Source of the DNA: Sphingomonadales bacterium
GTDB taxonomy: Bacteria; Pseudomonadota; Alphaproteobacteria; Sphingomonadales; Sphingomonadaceae
DNA length: 64,000 nucleotides
Assembly: GCA_027483465.1 (NCBI GenBank)
Contig: JAIXUQ010000115.1
Span: forward strand, 62,001-126,000
Direction of reading: 5' to 3'
In this document: positions 20,925 to 28,982 of the stretch, one piece after another
Layout: each line of letters starts with the position of its first letter
How positions within the stretch are numbered: the first letter of the stretch is position 1
Made by a program: the position numbers and the translations under genes
Notes under the pieces: generated by a model
The model's database searches: none
What the model was told of the DNA's origin: nothing
What the model saw: the letters and a program-made list of their open reading frames with translations, nothing else

Positions 20925-21686
20925 TCAGGTGCGGCCGCCGTCGATCACCAGGCTCTGGCCGGTGATCATGCGGCTGTCGTCGGCGGCGAGGAACAACGCC
21001 AGCCCGGCGACATCAGCGGGCAGGATACGCTGTTTCAGCGCCACCTGCGTCATCCATTCGGCCTCGGCCTCGGGCGTGAGCCACAGATCAAGCTGCCGAT
21101 CGGTCACCACCCAGCCGGGCAGGATGGCGTTCACCCTGATGCCATCGGGGCCGTATTGCCGGGCCAGCGCCCGGGTGAGGCCGACAATGCCCGATTTGGC
21201 CGCGACATAGGCCGGCATGCCAGCCGGCCCCAGCAGCGCATTGATCGAGGAGAAGTTGATGATGGCCCCGCCGCCGGCGCGCAGCAGCGGGATCGCGGCC
21301 TGGGCGGCAAAGAAGCCGGCATCGAGATTGACCGCCATCAGCGCCCGCCACTGCCCCGGCCCGGTGGCGAGCGGATCGTGGCGCGTGTCGTTGGCGACAT
21401 TGTTGATCAGCACGTCCAGCCCGCCGGCCGCCGCGGCAAAATCGGCAATCGCCGCCTGCAACGCCGCCACATCGGTGACATCCACGGCGCGGAACCAGGG
21501 CGCCGCGAGGCCCTGGCCGGCCAGATCATCGGCCAGCGCCGCCGCCGGGCCGGCCGCCAGATCGACATGGCCCACCTGCGCGCCCTGCCCGGCAAAGGCC
21601 GCCACCAGCGCCGCGCCGATGCCGGTGGCGCCGCCGGTGATGAACACCCGCCGGCCCGCAAGGCTGGGATAGCGCGCCGGCATCAT
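20925..21686 (-). CDS. SDR-family NAD(P)-dependent oxidoreductase
   Basis: 253 residues, classical short-chain dehydrogenase. Rossmann motif TGGATGIG at residues ~18-25, NNVAND in place of NNAG, catalytic Ser in INFSSINALLG and Tyr-Lys in AYVAAKSGIVGLTRALA, then the PG motif (NAILPGW) and the C-terminal GQSLVIDGG. Asp after beta-2 (HVDLAAG) suggests NAD over NADP. Start MMPARYP overlaps the stop of the AceE-like gene (ATGA). Located with a lactonase, it is likely a sugar dehydrogenase. Confidence 0.88.
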   Translation of the reverse strand: MMPARYPSLAGRRVFITGGATGIGAALVAAFAGQGAQVGHVDLAAGPAAALADDLAGQGLAAPWFRAVDVTDVAALQAAIADFAAAAGGLDVLINNVANDTRHDPLATGPGQWRALMAVNLDAGFFAAQAAIPLLRAGGGAIINFSSINALLGPAGMPAYVAAKSGIVGLTRALARQYGPDGIRVNAILPGWVVTDRQLDLWLTPEAEAEWMTQVALKQRILPADVAGLALFLAADDSRMITGQSLVIDGGRT

Positions 21687-23980
21687 GCCGCCACCAGCGC
21701 GCGGGCCATGGCGGCGGTGACGGCGGCTTCATCCAGGCCATGATGGGCATAAAGATCAGGCAGATCGCCGGTCTGGCCGAACCGGTCGATGCCCAGCGGC
21801 ACCACGCGCTGGCCGCGCACGCCGCCCAGCCACGACAGGCTGGCCGGCGCCGCATCGCACAGCGTGACCAGCCGGGCCCCGGGCCGCAATGGCGCCAGCA
21901 GCGCCTCGACATGGCTGGCGCCATCGCCGGCCCGCCAGCCCCGGTGCAGCAGATCGGGGCTGGTCACGGCCAGCAGGCCCAGGCCCGGCACCTCGTCGCG
22001 GCAGGCCTCCCACGCGTTCAGCGCTTCGGGCATCACCGCGCCCATGGCCACGATCGCCGCTTCGGCCCCGGCGGCCGGCGGGCGCAGCCAATAGCCGCCG
22101 GCAACCGCCCCGGCCTGCCAGCCGGCATCGCCGCGCAGCGGTTGCGCGATGCTGCGGGTGGAGAGGCGGAAATAGACACTCTCCCCCTCGGGCGCCTGCA
22201 CATGGCCAAGGGCATGGCCCAACAGCAGGGCCAGTTCATCGGCAAAGGCCGGTTCATAATGCACCAGCCCCGGCTGGCCCATGGCGATCAGCGGCGGGTT
22301 GATCGATTGGTGCGCCCCGCCCTCCGGCCCCAGCGTGACGCCCGACGGCGTTGCCACCAGGATGAAGCGGGCATCCTGATAACAGGCATAATTCAGCGCA
22401 TCGAGGCCGCGCGCGATGAACGGATCATAGACGGTGCCGATCGGGATCAGCCGCGTGCCAAACAGCGGCGCGGCCAGCCCGGCGGCGGCCAGCACCAGGA
22501 ACAGATTATGCTCGGCAATCCCCAGTTCGACATGCTGGCCGGCGCTGCCGCCCTGCCATTTCTGCGGCGAGGGGATTTTTGCCTGCCGGAACACATCGGG
22601 CATCTGCTGGCGGCGGAACAGGCCGCGCGCATTCACCCACGGCCCCAGCCCGGTGGACACGGTGACATCGGGCGAGGTGGTGACGATGCGGCTGGCCAGC
22701 GGCCCACCCGCCTTGGCCAGATCGAACAATATGCGGCCAAAGGCGGATTGGGTGGATTGCTCCTCCCCCGCCGGGGCCGGGATGGCGGGCACCGGCACCG
22801 GATCAAAGGCCCGGTCATGCGGCAGGCGGGCGGCCGGGCTGGCCGCAACAAAGGCCTTGAGCGCCGTGGCCTGATTGCCGCCCAGCCCGGCCCAGGGCTC
22901 CCACTCGGCGCCGGCCGGGATGCCCATCGCATCGCGCAGCCCTTCGATCTGGGTGGGCGTCATCAGGCCGGCGTGATTGTCCTTGTGGCCGGCAAAGGGC
23001 AGGCCGCGCCCCTTCACCGTATAGGCGATGATCAGGCAGGGCCGGTCATCGCGGGCGGCCTCGGCATAGGCATCCAGCAGGCTGGCCATGCAATGGCCGC
23101 CCAGATCGGTCATCACCCGCGCCAGCGCCTCGTCATCATGCGCGGCCAGGATCGGCGCCACCGCCGCGCCCAGATCGGCGGCCAGCCGCGCCCGCCAGGC
23201 CGCCCCGCCCTGATAGGTGAGCGCGGCATAATCGGCATTGGGGCAATCATCGAACCAGCGTTCCAGCGCCGCGCCGCCCGGCCCGGCCACCACCGCCGCC
23301 AGCCGCCGGCCGTGCTTCAGGGTGATCACCCGCCAGCCGCAGGTTTCGAACATGTCGTCAAAGCGGCGGAACATGCGATCGGCCGTGGTGTGATCGAGGC
23401 TCTGGCGGTTGTAGTCGACGATCCACCAGACATTGCGGATATCGTGCTTGTAGCCTTCGATCAGCGCCTCATAGATATTGCCCTCATCCAGTTCGGCATC
23501 GCCCATCAGGGCGATCATGCGGCCGGTCTGGTCGGGCGGCAGCCGGCCATGGGCCACCAGATAATCCTGGACCAGGCTGGCAAAGGCCGTCACCGCCACG
23601 CCCAGCCCCACCGATCCGGTGGAGAAATCCACCGGGATATGGTCCTTGGTGCGGCTGGGATAGGATTGCGCCCCGCCAAAGGCGCGGAACGCCTTCAGCC
23701 GCGCAAGGCTCTGATTGCCCAGCAGATAATGGATGGCGTGCAGCAGCGGGCCGGCGTGGGGCTTCACCGCCACCCGGTCATGCGGGCCCAACGCCGCGAA
23801 ATAGAGGCTGGCCATGATGCTGCTCATGCTGGCGCAACTGGCCTGGTGGCCGCCCACCTTCAGCCCGTCGCGGCTGGGGCGCAGGTGATTGGCGTGGTGG
23901 ATCGTCCAGCTGGCCAGCCAGCGCAGCCGGGCATCCAGCGTTTCCAGATGGGCGATGGTTTCCGGCGTGGCGGGCAGCAT
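21683..23980 (-). CDS. AceE/transketolase-like thiamine-diphosphate enzyme
   Basis: 765 residues, a single chain with E1alpha-, E1beta- and C-terminal transketolase-like domains, as in homodimeric pyruvate dehydrogenase E1 (AceE, ~890 aa) but shorter. The ThDP motif is GDAELDEGNIYEALIEG followed by VWWIVDYNRQSLD; other markers are DRVAVKPHAGPLLHAIHYLLG, GHKDNHAGLMT and the E1beta-type ELGIAEHNLFLVLAAAGLA. No lipoyl E2 or E3 gene is adjacent. It is translationally coupled to an SDR gene and a lactonase gene, which suggests a special role in carbohydrate catabolism rather than the housekeeping pyruvate dehydrogenase. Start MLPATPET has AAGGGCGGG upstream. Confidence 0.75.
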   Translation of the reverse strand: MLPATPETIAHLETLDARLRWLASWTIHHANHLRPSRDGLKVGGHQASCASMSSIMASLYFAALGPHDRVAVKPHAGPLLHAIHYLLGNQSLARLKAFRAFGGAQSYPSRTKDHIPVDFSTGSVGLGVAVTAFASLVQDYLVAHGRLPPDQTGRMIALMGDAELDEGNIYEALIEGYKHDIRNVWWIVDYNRQSLDHTTADRMFRRFDDMFETCGWRVITLKHGRRLAAVVAGPGGAALERWFDDCPNADYAALTYQGGAAWRARLAADLGAAVAPILAAHDDEALARVMTDLGGHCMASLLDAYAEAARDDRPCLIIAYTVKGRGLPFAGHKDNHAGLMTPTQIEGLRDAMGIPAGAEWEPWAGLGGNQATALKAFVAASPAARLPHDRAFDPVPVPAIPAPAGEEQSTQSAFGRILFDLAKAGGPLASRIVTTSPDVTVSTGLGPWVNARGLFRRQQMPDVFRQAKIPSPQKWQGGSAGQHVELGIAEHNLFLVLAAAGLAAPLFGTRLIPIGTVYDPFIARGLDALNYACYQDARFILVATPSGVTLGPEGGAHQSINPPLIAMGQPGLVHYEPAFADELALLLGHALGHVQAPEGESVYFRLSTRSIAQPLRGDAGWQAGAVAGGYWLRPPAAGAEAAIVAMGAVMPEALNAWEACRDEVPGLGLLAVTSPDLLHRGWRAGDGASHVEALLAPLRPGARLVTLCDAAPASLSWLGGVRGQRVVPLGIDRFGQTGDLPDLYAHHGLDEAAVTAAMARALVAA

Positions 23981-24038
23981 GGCCCGCCCTTGCCGCGAAA
24001 CGCGCAGCCGTGCAACGTGGGCACCAGGAGAAACGCCG

Positions 24039-24644
24039 ATGCTGCTGTGGTCCGCCCCCGATCCCGCCCCCAATCCGCGCCGGGTGCGGCTGTTCCTCAA
24101 GGCCAAGGGGCTCACCATCGAAGAGCGCATGGTCTCGCTGGTGGCGCGCGAGCACAAGTCAGACGATGTGGTGGCGCGCAACCCGCGCGGCCAGGTGCCC
24201 TTCCTTGAGCTGGACGATGGTCGGGTGATCGCCGAGACGATCAGCATCTGCCGCTATCTCGACGAGCTTCACCCCGAACCGCCGCTGATCGGCCGCGACG
24301 CGTTCGAGCGGGCCGAGACCGACATGTGGATCCGCCGGGTGGAAACCGGGGTGGGCACACCGGTTGGCCTGTTCTGGCAACATGGCCACCCGCTCACCGC
24401 CAAACTGGTCAACCAGGTGCCGGGCATGGGCGAAGCCGCCCGCGCCCAGGCGCTGGCGATGCTGGGCTGGTTCGATGCGCAATTGGCCGGGCAGGACTGG
24501 CTGGCCGGCAACCGTTTCACCCTTGCCGACATCGCGCTGCTCAGCATCATCGATTTCGCCGGCTGGATCGGCATCGCCCTGCCCGCCGAGGCGGGCGCGC
24601 TCAGGGCCTGGCACGGGCGGATGGGGGAGCGGCTGGGCCTGTAG
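24039..24644 (+). CDS. Glutathione S-transferase family protein
   Basis: 201 residues, cytosolic GST fold. N-terminal thioredoxin-like domain: SAPDPAPNPRRVRLFLKAKG, the cis-Pro GQVPFLELDDG and the glutathione gamma-glutamyl contact IAETISICRYLDE. The C-terminal helical domain carries the N-capping FTLADIALLSIIDF. The N-terminal active-site region reads PDPAPNPRR rather than a clear Ser/Cys/Tyr motif, so the catalytic residue is uncertain. Divergent from the AceE-like gene with 58 bp between starts, convergent with the next TonB receptor. Confidence 0.88.
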   Translation: MLLWSAPDPAPNPRRVRLFLKAKGLTIEERMVSLVAREHKSDDVVARNPRGQVPFLELDDGRVIAETISICRYLDELHPEPPLIGRDAFERAETDMWIRRVETGVGTPVGLFWQHGHPLTAKLVNQVPGMGEAARAQALAMLGWFDAQLAGQDWLAGNRFTLADIALLSIIDFAGWIGIALPAEAGALRAWHGRMGERLGL

Positions 24645-24660
24645 CTCCCCCATCCGGCGA

Positions 24661-27510
24661 TCAGAAGAACAATTTGCGCAGCGACAGCGTCACCGTGCGG
24701 CCCAGCGGATCAAGCTGGTCGCGCAGATAGCCCAGCGGCTCGGCGCCGCTGCGGTTGCGCACGTTGATGCGGTCATTCAGGATATTGTCCACGTTCAGGC
24801 TGATGCGGCTGCCGCGCAACCAGGGCAATTTCGTCACCACCTCCTGCCGCTGGCCCAGATCGACAAACAGCCGCAGATTGGCCGTGGTGCGGCCCGAGAA
24901 GAACAGATCATTGGGCGATTGCGTCGCGCCCGACGGGTCCACCAGCACAGTCGTTCCCGATTGCCAGTTCAGGCTCAACCGCCCGCCAAAGCCGCGGCGG
25001 CCGGCGCCGGCGCGCAGTTCGATCTGGTGGCGCGGCGCGCCGCCCTGGTTGCCCACGGCCGAGCCATTCAGCAGATCGAGCACCGGCAGGCCGGGGCGGA
25101 TGCCGATCTCGTTCTCGAACGTCCAGGTGTGGAACAGCGCCACCTGCAAGCGCCCATCCAGGAAGCCGCGCGGCGGGCCGCCACCACCGCCGCGGAAGCC
25201 GCCCGGCGGCCCCCCGGCACCCGGCGGGCCACCTGCGGGGGCCGCAGCCGTTGCGCCCGGCGCCGCACCGGGGGCCGCCGGCGGGGCCACGCCGCTGGGG
25301 GCCGTGGGCGGCGGCCCGGCCGCGCCCGGCGGCCGCTGGCCCGGCGTGAAGCCAAACGGGTTGCGCGCCAGGTTGCGGATTTCAGCCGGAAGGCCATTGC
25401 CGGCGCGGATGCTTTCCACCGCCTTGGCGCGCAGTTCGGCGATGCGCTTTTCGGCCGCCGCGCGTTCGGCTGCCGATGGTTTCAGCGCCGTCGTGAAGGT
25501 GAAGCCCCAGCGCAATTCGCTGCGCTGCGAATAGTCAAAATTCAGCGGCCGGTTGTCGATCTGCAGCAGCCGGCCGCCGGCGTCGCGGGTGAAGCGGCCC
25601 GGAAAGGCGGCTTCCAGTTCGGCGGTGGCGGTGGGAAAGGCCGCGATCGGATCATCGATGCGGGTGTTGGTATAATTCACGTTGAACACCAGATCGGTTT
25701 CATCAAACGGCTTGATGTTCAGCCCCAGTTTCCACACCCGGCGCGTGTCATTCAACAGGGCGCGATTGCCGCCATCCAGCCGGGTGATGTCCACGGTTTC
25801 GCCGCGCACGAAATCAAACACCCGCACATTGGGGGTGAGGATATTGGGATCGCCCAACTGCCCCACCGTGGGCGGGCCCTGCTCGCGGGTGAAGCTGGCG
25901 ATCAGCGCCCAGCCGTCCTTCGGCTCCCAGTTCATGCCGGCGCCCCAGGTGACGAGCGTGCCGAAATCCGACAGCGTGTCGAGCGCGATATTGCCGTTCA
26001 GCGTCAGCTTGTTCAGCCCGGCCAGCACATCATCCTTGGCCGATGCGATGGGCAGATCGACATTGGCCTGGAAATTGCCCTGCGTGCGGGACAATTGCGC
26101 CGCGCTGGCCACGCCCGAACGCACGGCGGTGGCATCCAGCCCCAGATATTGCACCTGCGCCTTCAGGGCGAGGCCCACCTCGCCGGCCGGCAGGCGCAGC
26201 GGGCTGCCGTTGAGCAGCAGATCAAGGCTGGCGGTGTCGGTGCTGCTCACCGCCCGGTCGGTCAGCCGCGCGCCGGTGAACAGGCCGCCGCCATAGGGGG
26301 AGAGGCTGCCCAGCGTGATCGCGCCTTGCGCCGCCGTCACATCGATGCCGCGTTCGATGCGGGTTTCGCTTTCGGCATGGTTGAAATTGCCGGTGAGGTT
26401 CCAGCGCCATTTGCCGATCATGCCATCCAGCACCGTGCCCAGCCGGCCCGACCAATTGTCGGCAAAGCGGCCCAGCGCACCGGGATCATAGCGGTTGACC
26501 AGCACGGCCTGGCCAAAGGGCGAGAAGGGCGACCCCGCCGGCAGGGTGAAGCTGGCCGACGGCAGGCCCAGCAGGCCCTCGCTCAGCGTGCGTTCCAGCC
26601 CGCCCGTCAGCGTGGCGCCGACCGTCTTGGAAAGATTGCCGGCGATGGTGCCGTTGAAGCTGGCAGTGCGGGCATCGGGCAACAGGCTGCGGAACGGGCG
26701 GATATCGGTTTCATTCACCGGGGCCGCGCCGAATTGCGCCAGCGTGGGGCTGGCCACGCCCGCCGGCACGCCCAGCACGCTGCGGCCGGGCAGGCCGGCA
26801 TCGATCTGCGCACCGGCGGTGAGCGCCGAGACATTGCCGGCCAGCGCAAACGGCCGGCTCTGGGCCGGGGTGGTGATGCGGCGTTCGTCTTCGGTCACCA
26901 TCGTGTCGATGCGATATTGCGCCTCGATGCTGGTGCGGCTGCCGTTCCTGAGGCGCAGCAGATTGGCCTCGATCTCGGTGGAAAAACGCCCGCCGTCGGT
27001 GGGGCCGCCGATGTCGAATTCGCCGGTCCAGGCCTGAAAGCGCGGGCGCAGCACGAAATTGATCACCCGCTGATCGGCGCGGAAGCCATATTTCAGGCTC
27101 ACCTCCTCGGGCAGCACCTCCACCCGGGCGATGGCTTCGGGCGGGATGTTGCGGATTTCCTGAAAGCCCGAGGTGCGCTTGCCGTTCAGCAACACCGCCG
27201 GCATGCCGCCGCCGCGCCCGCGGTTGGAGCGCAATTGCGGCCCCAGTTCGGCCATCAGATCGGTGATGGAGGACGCCCCGATGGCGCGCAGTTCCTGGGT
27301 GCCCAGCACCAGTTCCGGCTTGATGTCGCCCAGCACCTGGCCGGGCAGCTTGGTGGTGGTGACCGTGATCGCCTCATCCTCGTCCGGCACGGCCTGGGCC
27401 ACGCGCAGCGGTGCCGGGGTCGCAGTTGGGGCGGGCGGCACTGTCTGGGCGGCGGCCATGGCGGCGGGGGCGGCGGCCAGCAGAACGGCCAGTCGGGCAG
27501 GAAGGGTCAC
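24661..27510 (-). CDS. TonB-dependent receptor with Gly/Pro/Ala-rich insertion
   Basis: 949 residues from a GTG at 27510 (AGGGA seven bases upstream). Signal peptide, then a Pro/Ala-rich linker and a short plug (DEAITVTTTKLPGQ, LGTQELRAIGASSITDLMAELGPQL, RVEVLPEEVSLKYGFRADQRVINFVLRP), and a barrel ending in TVTLSLRKLFF. An unusual low-complexity segment of about 70 residues (roughly 705-775), rich in Gly, Pro and Ala (PPGAAGPPPTAP, FRGGGGGPPRGF), interrupts the barrel domain and probably forms a surface loop. The plug lacks a strong canonical TonB box. Substrate unknown. Confidence 0.88.
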   Translation of the reverse strand: MTLPARLAVLLAAAPAAMAAAQTVPPAPTATPAPLRVAQAVPDEDEAITVTTTKLPGQVLGDIKPELVLGTQELRAIGASSITDLMAELGPQLRSNRGRGGGMPAVLLNGKRTSGFQEIRNIPPEAIARVEVLPEEVSLKYGFRADQRVINFVLRPRFQAWTGEFDIGGPTDGGRFSTEIEANLLRLRNGSRTSIEAQYRIDTMVTEDERRITTPAQSRPFALAGNVSALTAGAQIDAGLPGRSVLGVPAGVASPTLAQFGAAPVNETDIRPFRSLLPDARTASFNGTIAGNLSKTVGATLTGGLERTLSEGLLGLPSASFTLPAGSPFSPFGQAVLVNRYDPGALGRFADNWSGRLGTVLDGMIGKWRWNLTGNFNHAESETRIERGIDVTAAQGAITLGSLSPYGGGLFTGARLTDRAVSSTDTASLDLLLNGSPLRLPAGEVGLALKAQVQYLGLDATAVRSGVASAAQLSRTQGNFQANVDLPIASAKDDVLAGLNKLTLNGNIALDTLSDFGTLVTWGAGMNWEPKDGWALIASFTREQGPPTVGQLGDPNILTPNVRVFDFVRGETVDITRLDGGNRALLNDTRRVWKLGLNIKPFDETDLVFNVNYTNTRIDDPIAAFPTATAELEAAFPGRFTRDAGGRLLQIDNRPLNFDYSQRSELRWGFTFTTALKPSAAERAAAEKRIAELRAKAVESIRAGNGLPAEIRNLARNPFGFTPGQRPPGAAGPPPTAPSGVAPPAAPGAAPGATAAAPAGGPPGAGGPPGGFRGGGGGPPRGFLDGRLQVALFHTWTFENEIGIRPGLPVLDLLNGSAVGNQGGAPRHQIELRAGAGRRGFGGRLSLNWQSGTTVLVDPSGATQSPNDLFFSGRTTANLRLFVDLGQRQEVVTKLPWLRGSRISLNVDNILNDRINVRNRSGAEPLGYLRDQLDPLGRTVTLSLRKLFF

Positions 27511-27653
27511 GCGCAAATCCCTGTTGGGCGCCGGGGGCGGGCGCCGGTTGGCCGGTCCCCTAACCTGTTCAGGCCAAAGGCAACATCCGGTGCGGCAATG
27601 TTACGGCCGGAGGCGGCGCGATCCCCCGCCGCAGGAAAGCGCCGCCGGCAAGC

Positions 27654-27688
27654 GCCTCAGGCAACCATCTCAGGCAACCATCTCAGGC
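27654..27688. repeat. Short tandem repeat at the 3' end of the kinase gene
   Basis: The 13-mer CTCAGGCAACCAT is repeated twice with a third partial copy (CTCAGGC) that reaches into the kinase stop codon. Probably replication slippage; no function evident. Confidence 0.5.
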
Positions 27689-28375
27689 CAGCCACAGCCG
27701 GTGATCGGCGGCTTTCCTGACCACCAGATCAGCAACCGGCCGTGCCCGGGCAATATGCTCCAGCCAGTTGGGCCGGTTGATGCCCTGCCACACCGACAGC
27801 GCAAACTGGCGGGCTTCATCCTCGCTCATGTGGCGGAACCGGGCATAAAAGCTGCCGGGATCATCGGCGGCCGCGGCCCACAGGCCCATGAAGCGGGCCA
27901 AGAACCAGGCGACGATGTCAGCCTCTTCGGCATCGATGTAGACCAGCCGGTCCAGCGGCGGCCGGTGGCCATCGGCGGCGGGGGCGAGGCCCAACCCTTC
28001 CACCAGCACGATATCGGCACCGGCGATGGTGCGCCCGGCGGCCGGATCAACGTCATAGATCACGTGGCTATAGGCCGGCACCGTCACCGGCCCCCGTTTC
28101 AGCCCGGCGAGCGCGGCGGCCATGGCGGGCGCGTCATAGCTTTCGGGAAAGCCCTTGCGCATCGCCAGGCCCGCCGCCTCCAGTTCGGCATTGGGTTTCA
28201 GGAAGCCATCGGTGGACAGGATCTCCACCCGCCCCGGCAGCGCCTCGGCCAGTTGGCGGGCCAGCGTCGTCTTGCCCACCGCCACCGAACCGGTGATGCC
28301 CACCACCAGCGGCGCCGCCACCGGCCGATGCGCTGCAATCTGCTGCGCCAGTTCGGCAGGGGTGATCGGCGTCAC
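27683..28375 (-). CDS. Type I pantothenate kinase-like P-loop kinase (CoaA-like, short)
   Basis: 230 residues. Walker A GITGSVAVGKTTLA and the CoaA-specific blocks STDGFLKPNAELEAAGLAMRKGFPESYD and VTVPAYSHVIYDV match type I pantothenate kinase, which phosphorylates pantothenate in CoA synthesis. It is about 85 residues shorter than E. coli CoaA. A type III kinase gene (coaX) lies at 61958-62743, so this genome has two candidates for the step and this one may act on another substrate. The GTG start overlaps the stop of the BrnA-like antitoxin gene (GTGA), so it is probably cotranscribed with the toxin-antitoxin pair. Confidence 0.8.
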   Translation of the reverse strand: MTPITPAELAQQIAAHRPVAAPLVVGITGSVAVGKTTLARQLAEALPGRVEILSTDGFLKPNAELEAAGLAMRKGFPESYDAPAMAAALAGLKRGPVTVPAYSHVIYDVDPAAGRTIAGADIVLVEGLGLAPAADGHRPPLDRLVYIDAEEADIVAWFLARFMGLWAAAADDPGSFYARFRHMSEDEARQFALSVWQGINRPNWLEHIARARPVADLVVRKAADHRLWLA

Positions 28376-28632
28376 GGCTGGCCGGCCTGGCGCAAGGCCG
28401 CCTCCAGCGCCTGCCGGATGAAGCGCTGGTAAGAGATGCCGTTGCGGGCGGCGTGGGCCTTCACCGCGGCCAGCAATGGTTCGGGGAAGCGCATGTTGAC
28501 CTGGGCGGTTTTCGGTGCAAATTCAAAGCTGTGTGGCACCATGGCCGACAGATCATAACCGGTCAGATCGGCCCCATCCACAAAGGCCTCAGCCTCGACG
28601 TCACTGGTCAGCGCGGGCAATGGCTTGCTCAT
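28372..28632 (-). CDS. brnA: BrnA-family antitoxin
   Basis: 86 residues from the ATG at 28632, with AAGGAGA upstream. The C-terminal half is the ribbon-helix-helix of BrnA: FAPKTAQVNMRFPEPLLAAVKAHAARNGISYQRFIRQALEAAL. BrnA binds and neutralises the BrnT RNase and represses the operon. The start lies inside the 3' end of the toxin gene, the toxin-first order usual for brnTA. Confidence 0.88.
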   Translation of the reverse strand: MSKPLPALTSDVEAEAFVDGADLTGYDLSAMVPHSFEFAPKTAQVNMRFPEPLLAAVKAHAARNGISYQRFIRQALEAALRQAGQP

Positions 28633-28909
28633 AATGGGCAATCTCCTTGGCGTGCATGAAACGGGCACTGATCGGCCGAATCAGGGTGCGGCCCGCATGC
28701 TGGCGCAACGTGAACGCCACGAACACCGGCCGGTCAGCCCCGCCGCGACCGATGGCCAGCAACCGGGTTTCCCCGACGGAATGGGCGGGATCGGGAAACA
28801 GATGGTGCTGATGCCGGAACACCGCCTCAATCTGATCCAGCGTCAGCCCATGCTTGCCGCATTTGCTGCGGTTGCCGGCATCCCAGTCAAACCCGTCAAC
28901 CCGCGTCAT
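28601..28909 (-). CDS. brnT: BrnT-family ribonuclease toxin
   Basis: About 102 residues from ATG 28909 (a GTG two codons earlier is possible). BrnT pattern: VDGFDWDAGNRSKCGKHGLTLDQIEAVF at the N terminus, then GETRLLAIGRGGADRPVFVAFTLR and LIRPISARFMHAKEIAHYE, the RelE-like fold with its C-terminal basic catalytic residues. No ribosome binding site is seen; the start is only a few bases from the predicted transcription start, so the mRNA may be leaderless. Forms a type II toxin-antitoxin system with the overlapping brnA gene. Confidence 0.88.
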   Translation of the reverse strand: MTRVDGFDWDAGNRSKCGKHGLTLDQIEAVFRHQHHLFPDPAHSVGETRLLAIGRGGADRPVFVAFTLRQHAGRTLIRPISARFMHAKEIAHYEQAIARADQ

Positions 28910-28918
28910 GCGCACGCA

Positions 28919-28948
28919 TGTATAGCATTTTGTCTATACAGATGCCAA
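28919..28948 (-). promoter_or_regulatory. brnTA promoter with operator dyad
   Basis: On the minus strand TTGGCA (28948-28943) and TATACA (28924-28919) are 18 bp apart. TGTATAG (28919-28925) and CTATACA (28934-28940) form a perfect 7-bp dyad with 8-bp spacing that covers the -10 box. This is where BrnA autorepression would be expected. Confidence 0.6.
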
Positions 28949-28982
28949 GCCTGCCCCGCCTTGGCCGCACGGCTCGCCGGCC

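Noticed and set aside
21740..24208. Long rightward frame opposite the AceE-like gene
   Set aside because: Antisense shadow typical of high-GC coding DNA; the leftward frame has ThDP-enzyme motifs.
24364..27720. Long rightward frame opposite the second TonB receptor
   Set aside because: Composition is His/Gln/Arg/Gly-rich without motifs; the leftward frame is a clear TonB-dependent receptor.
28601..28668. Longer BrnA start upstream of 28632
   Set aside because: ATG 28632 has a good AAGGAGA site and gives the normal BrnA N terminus.
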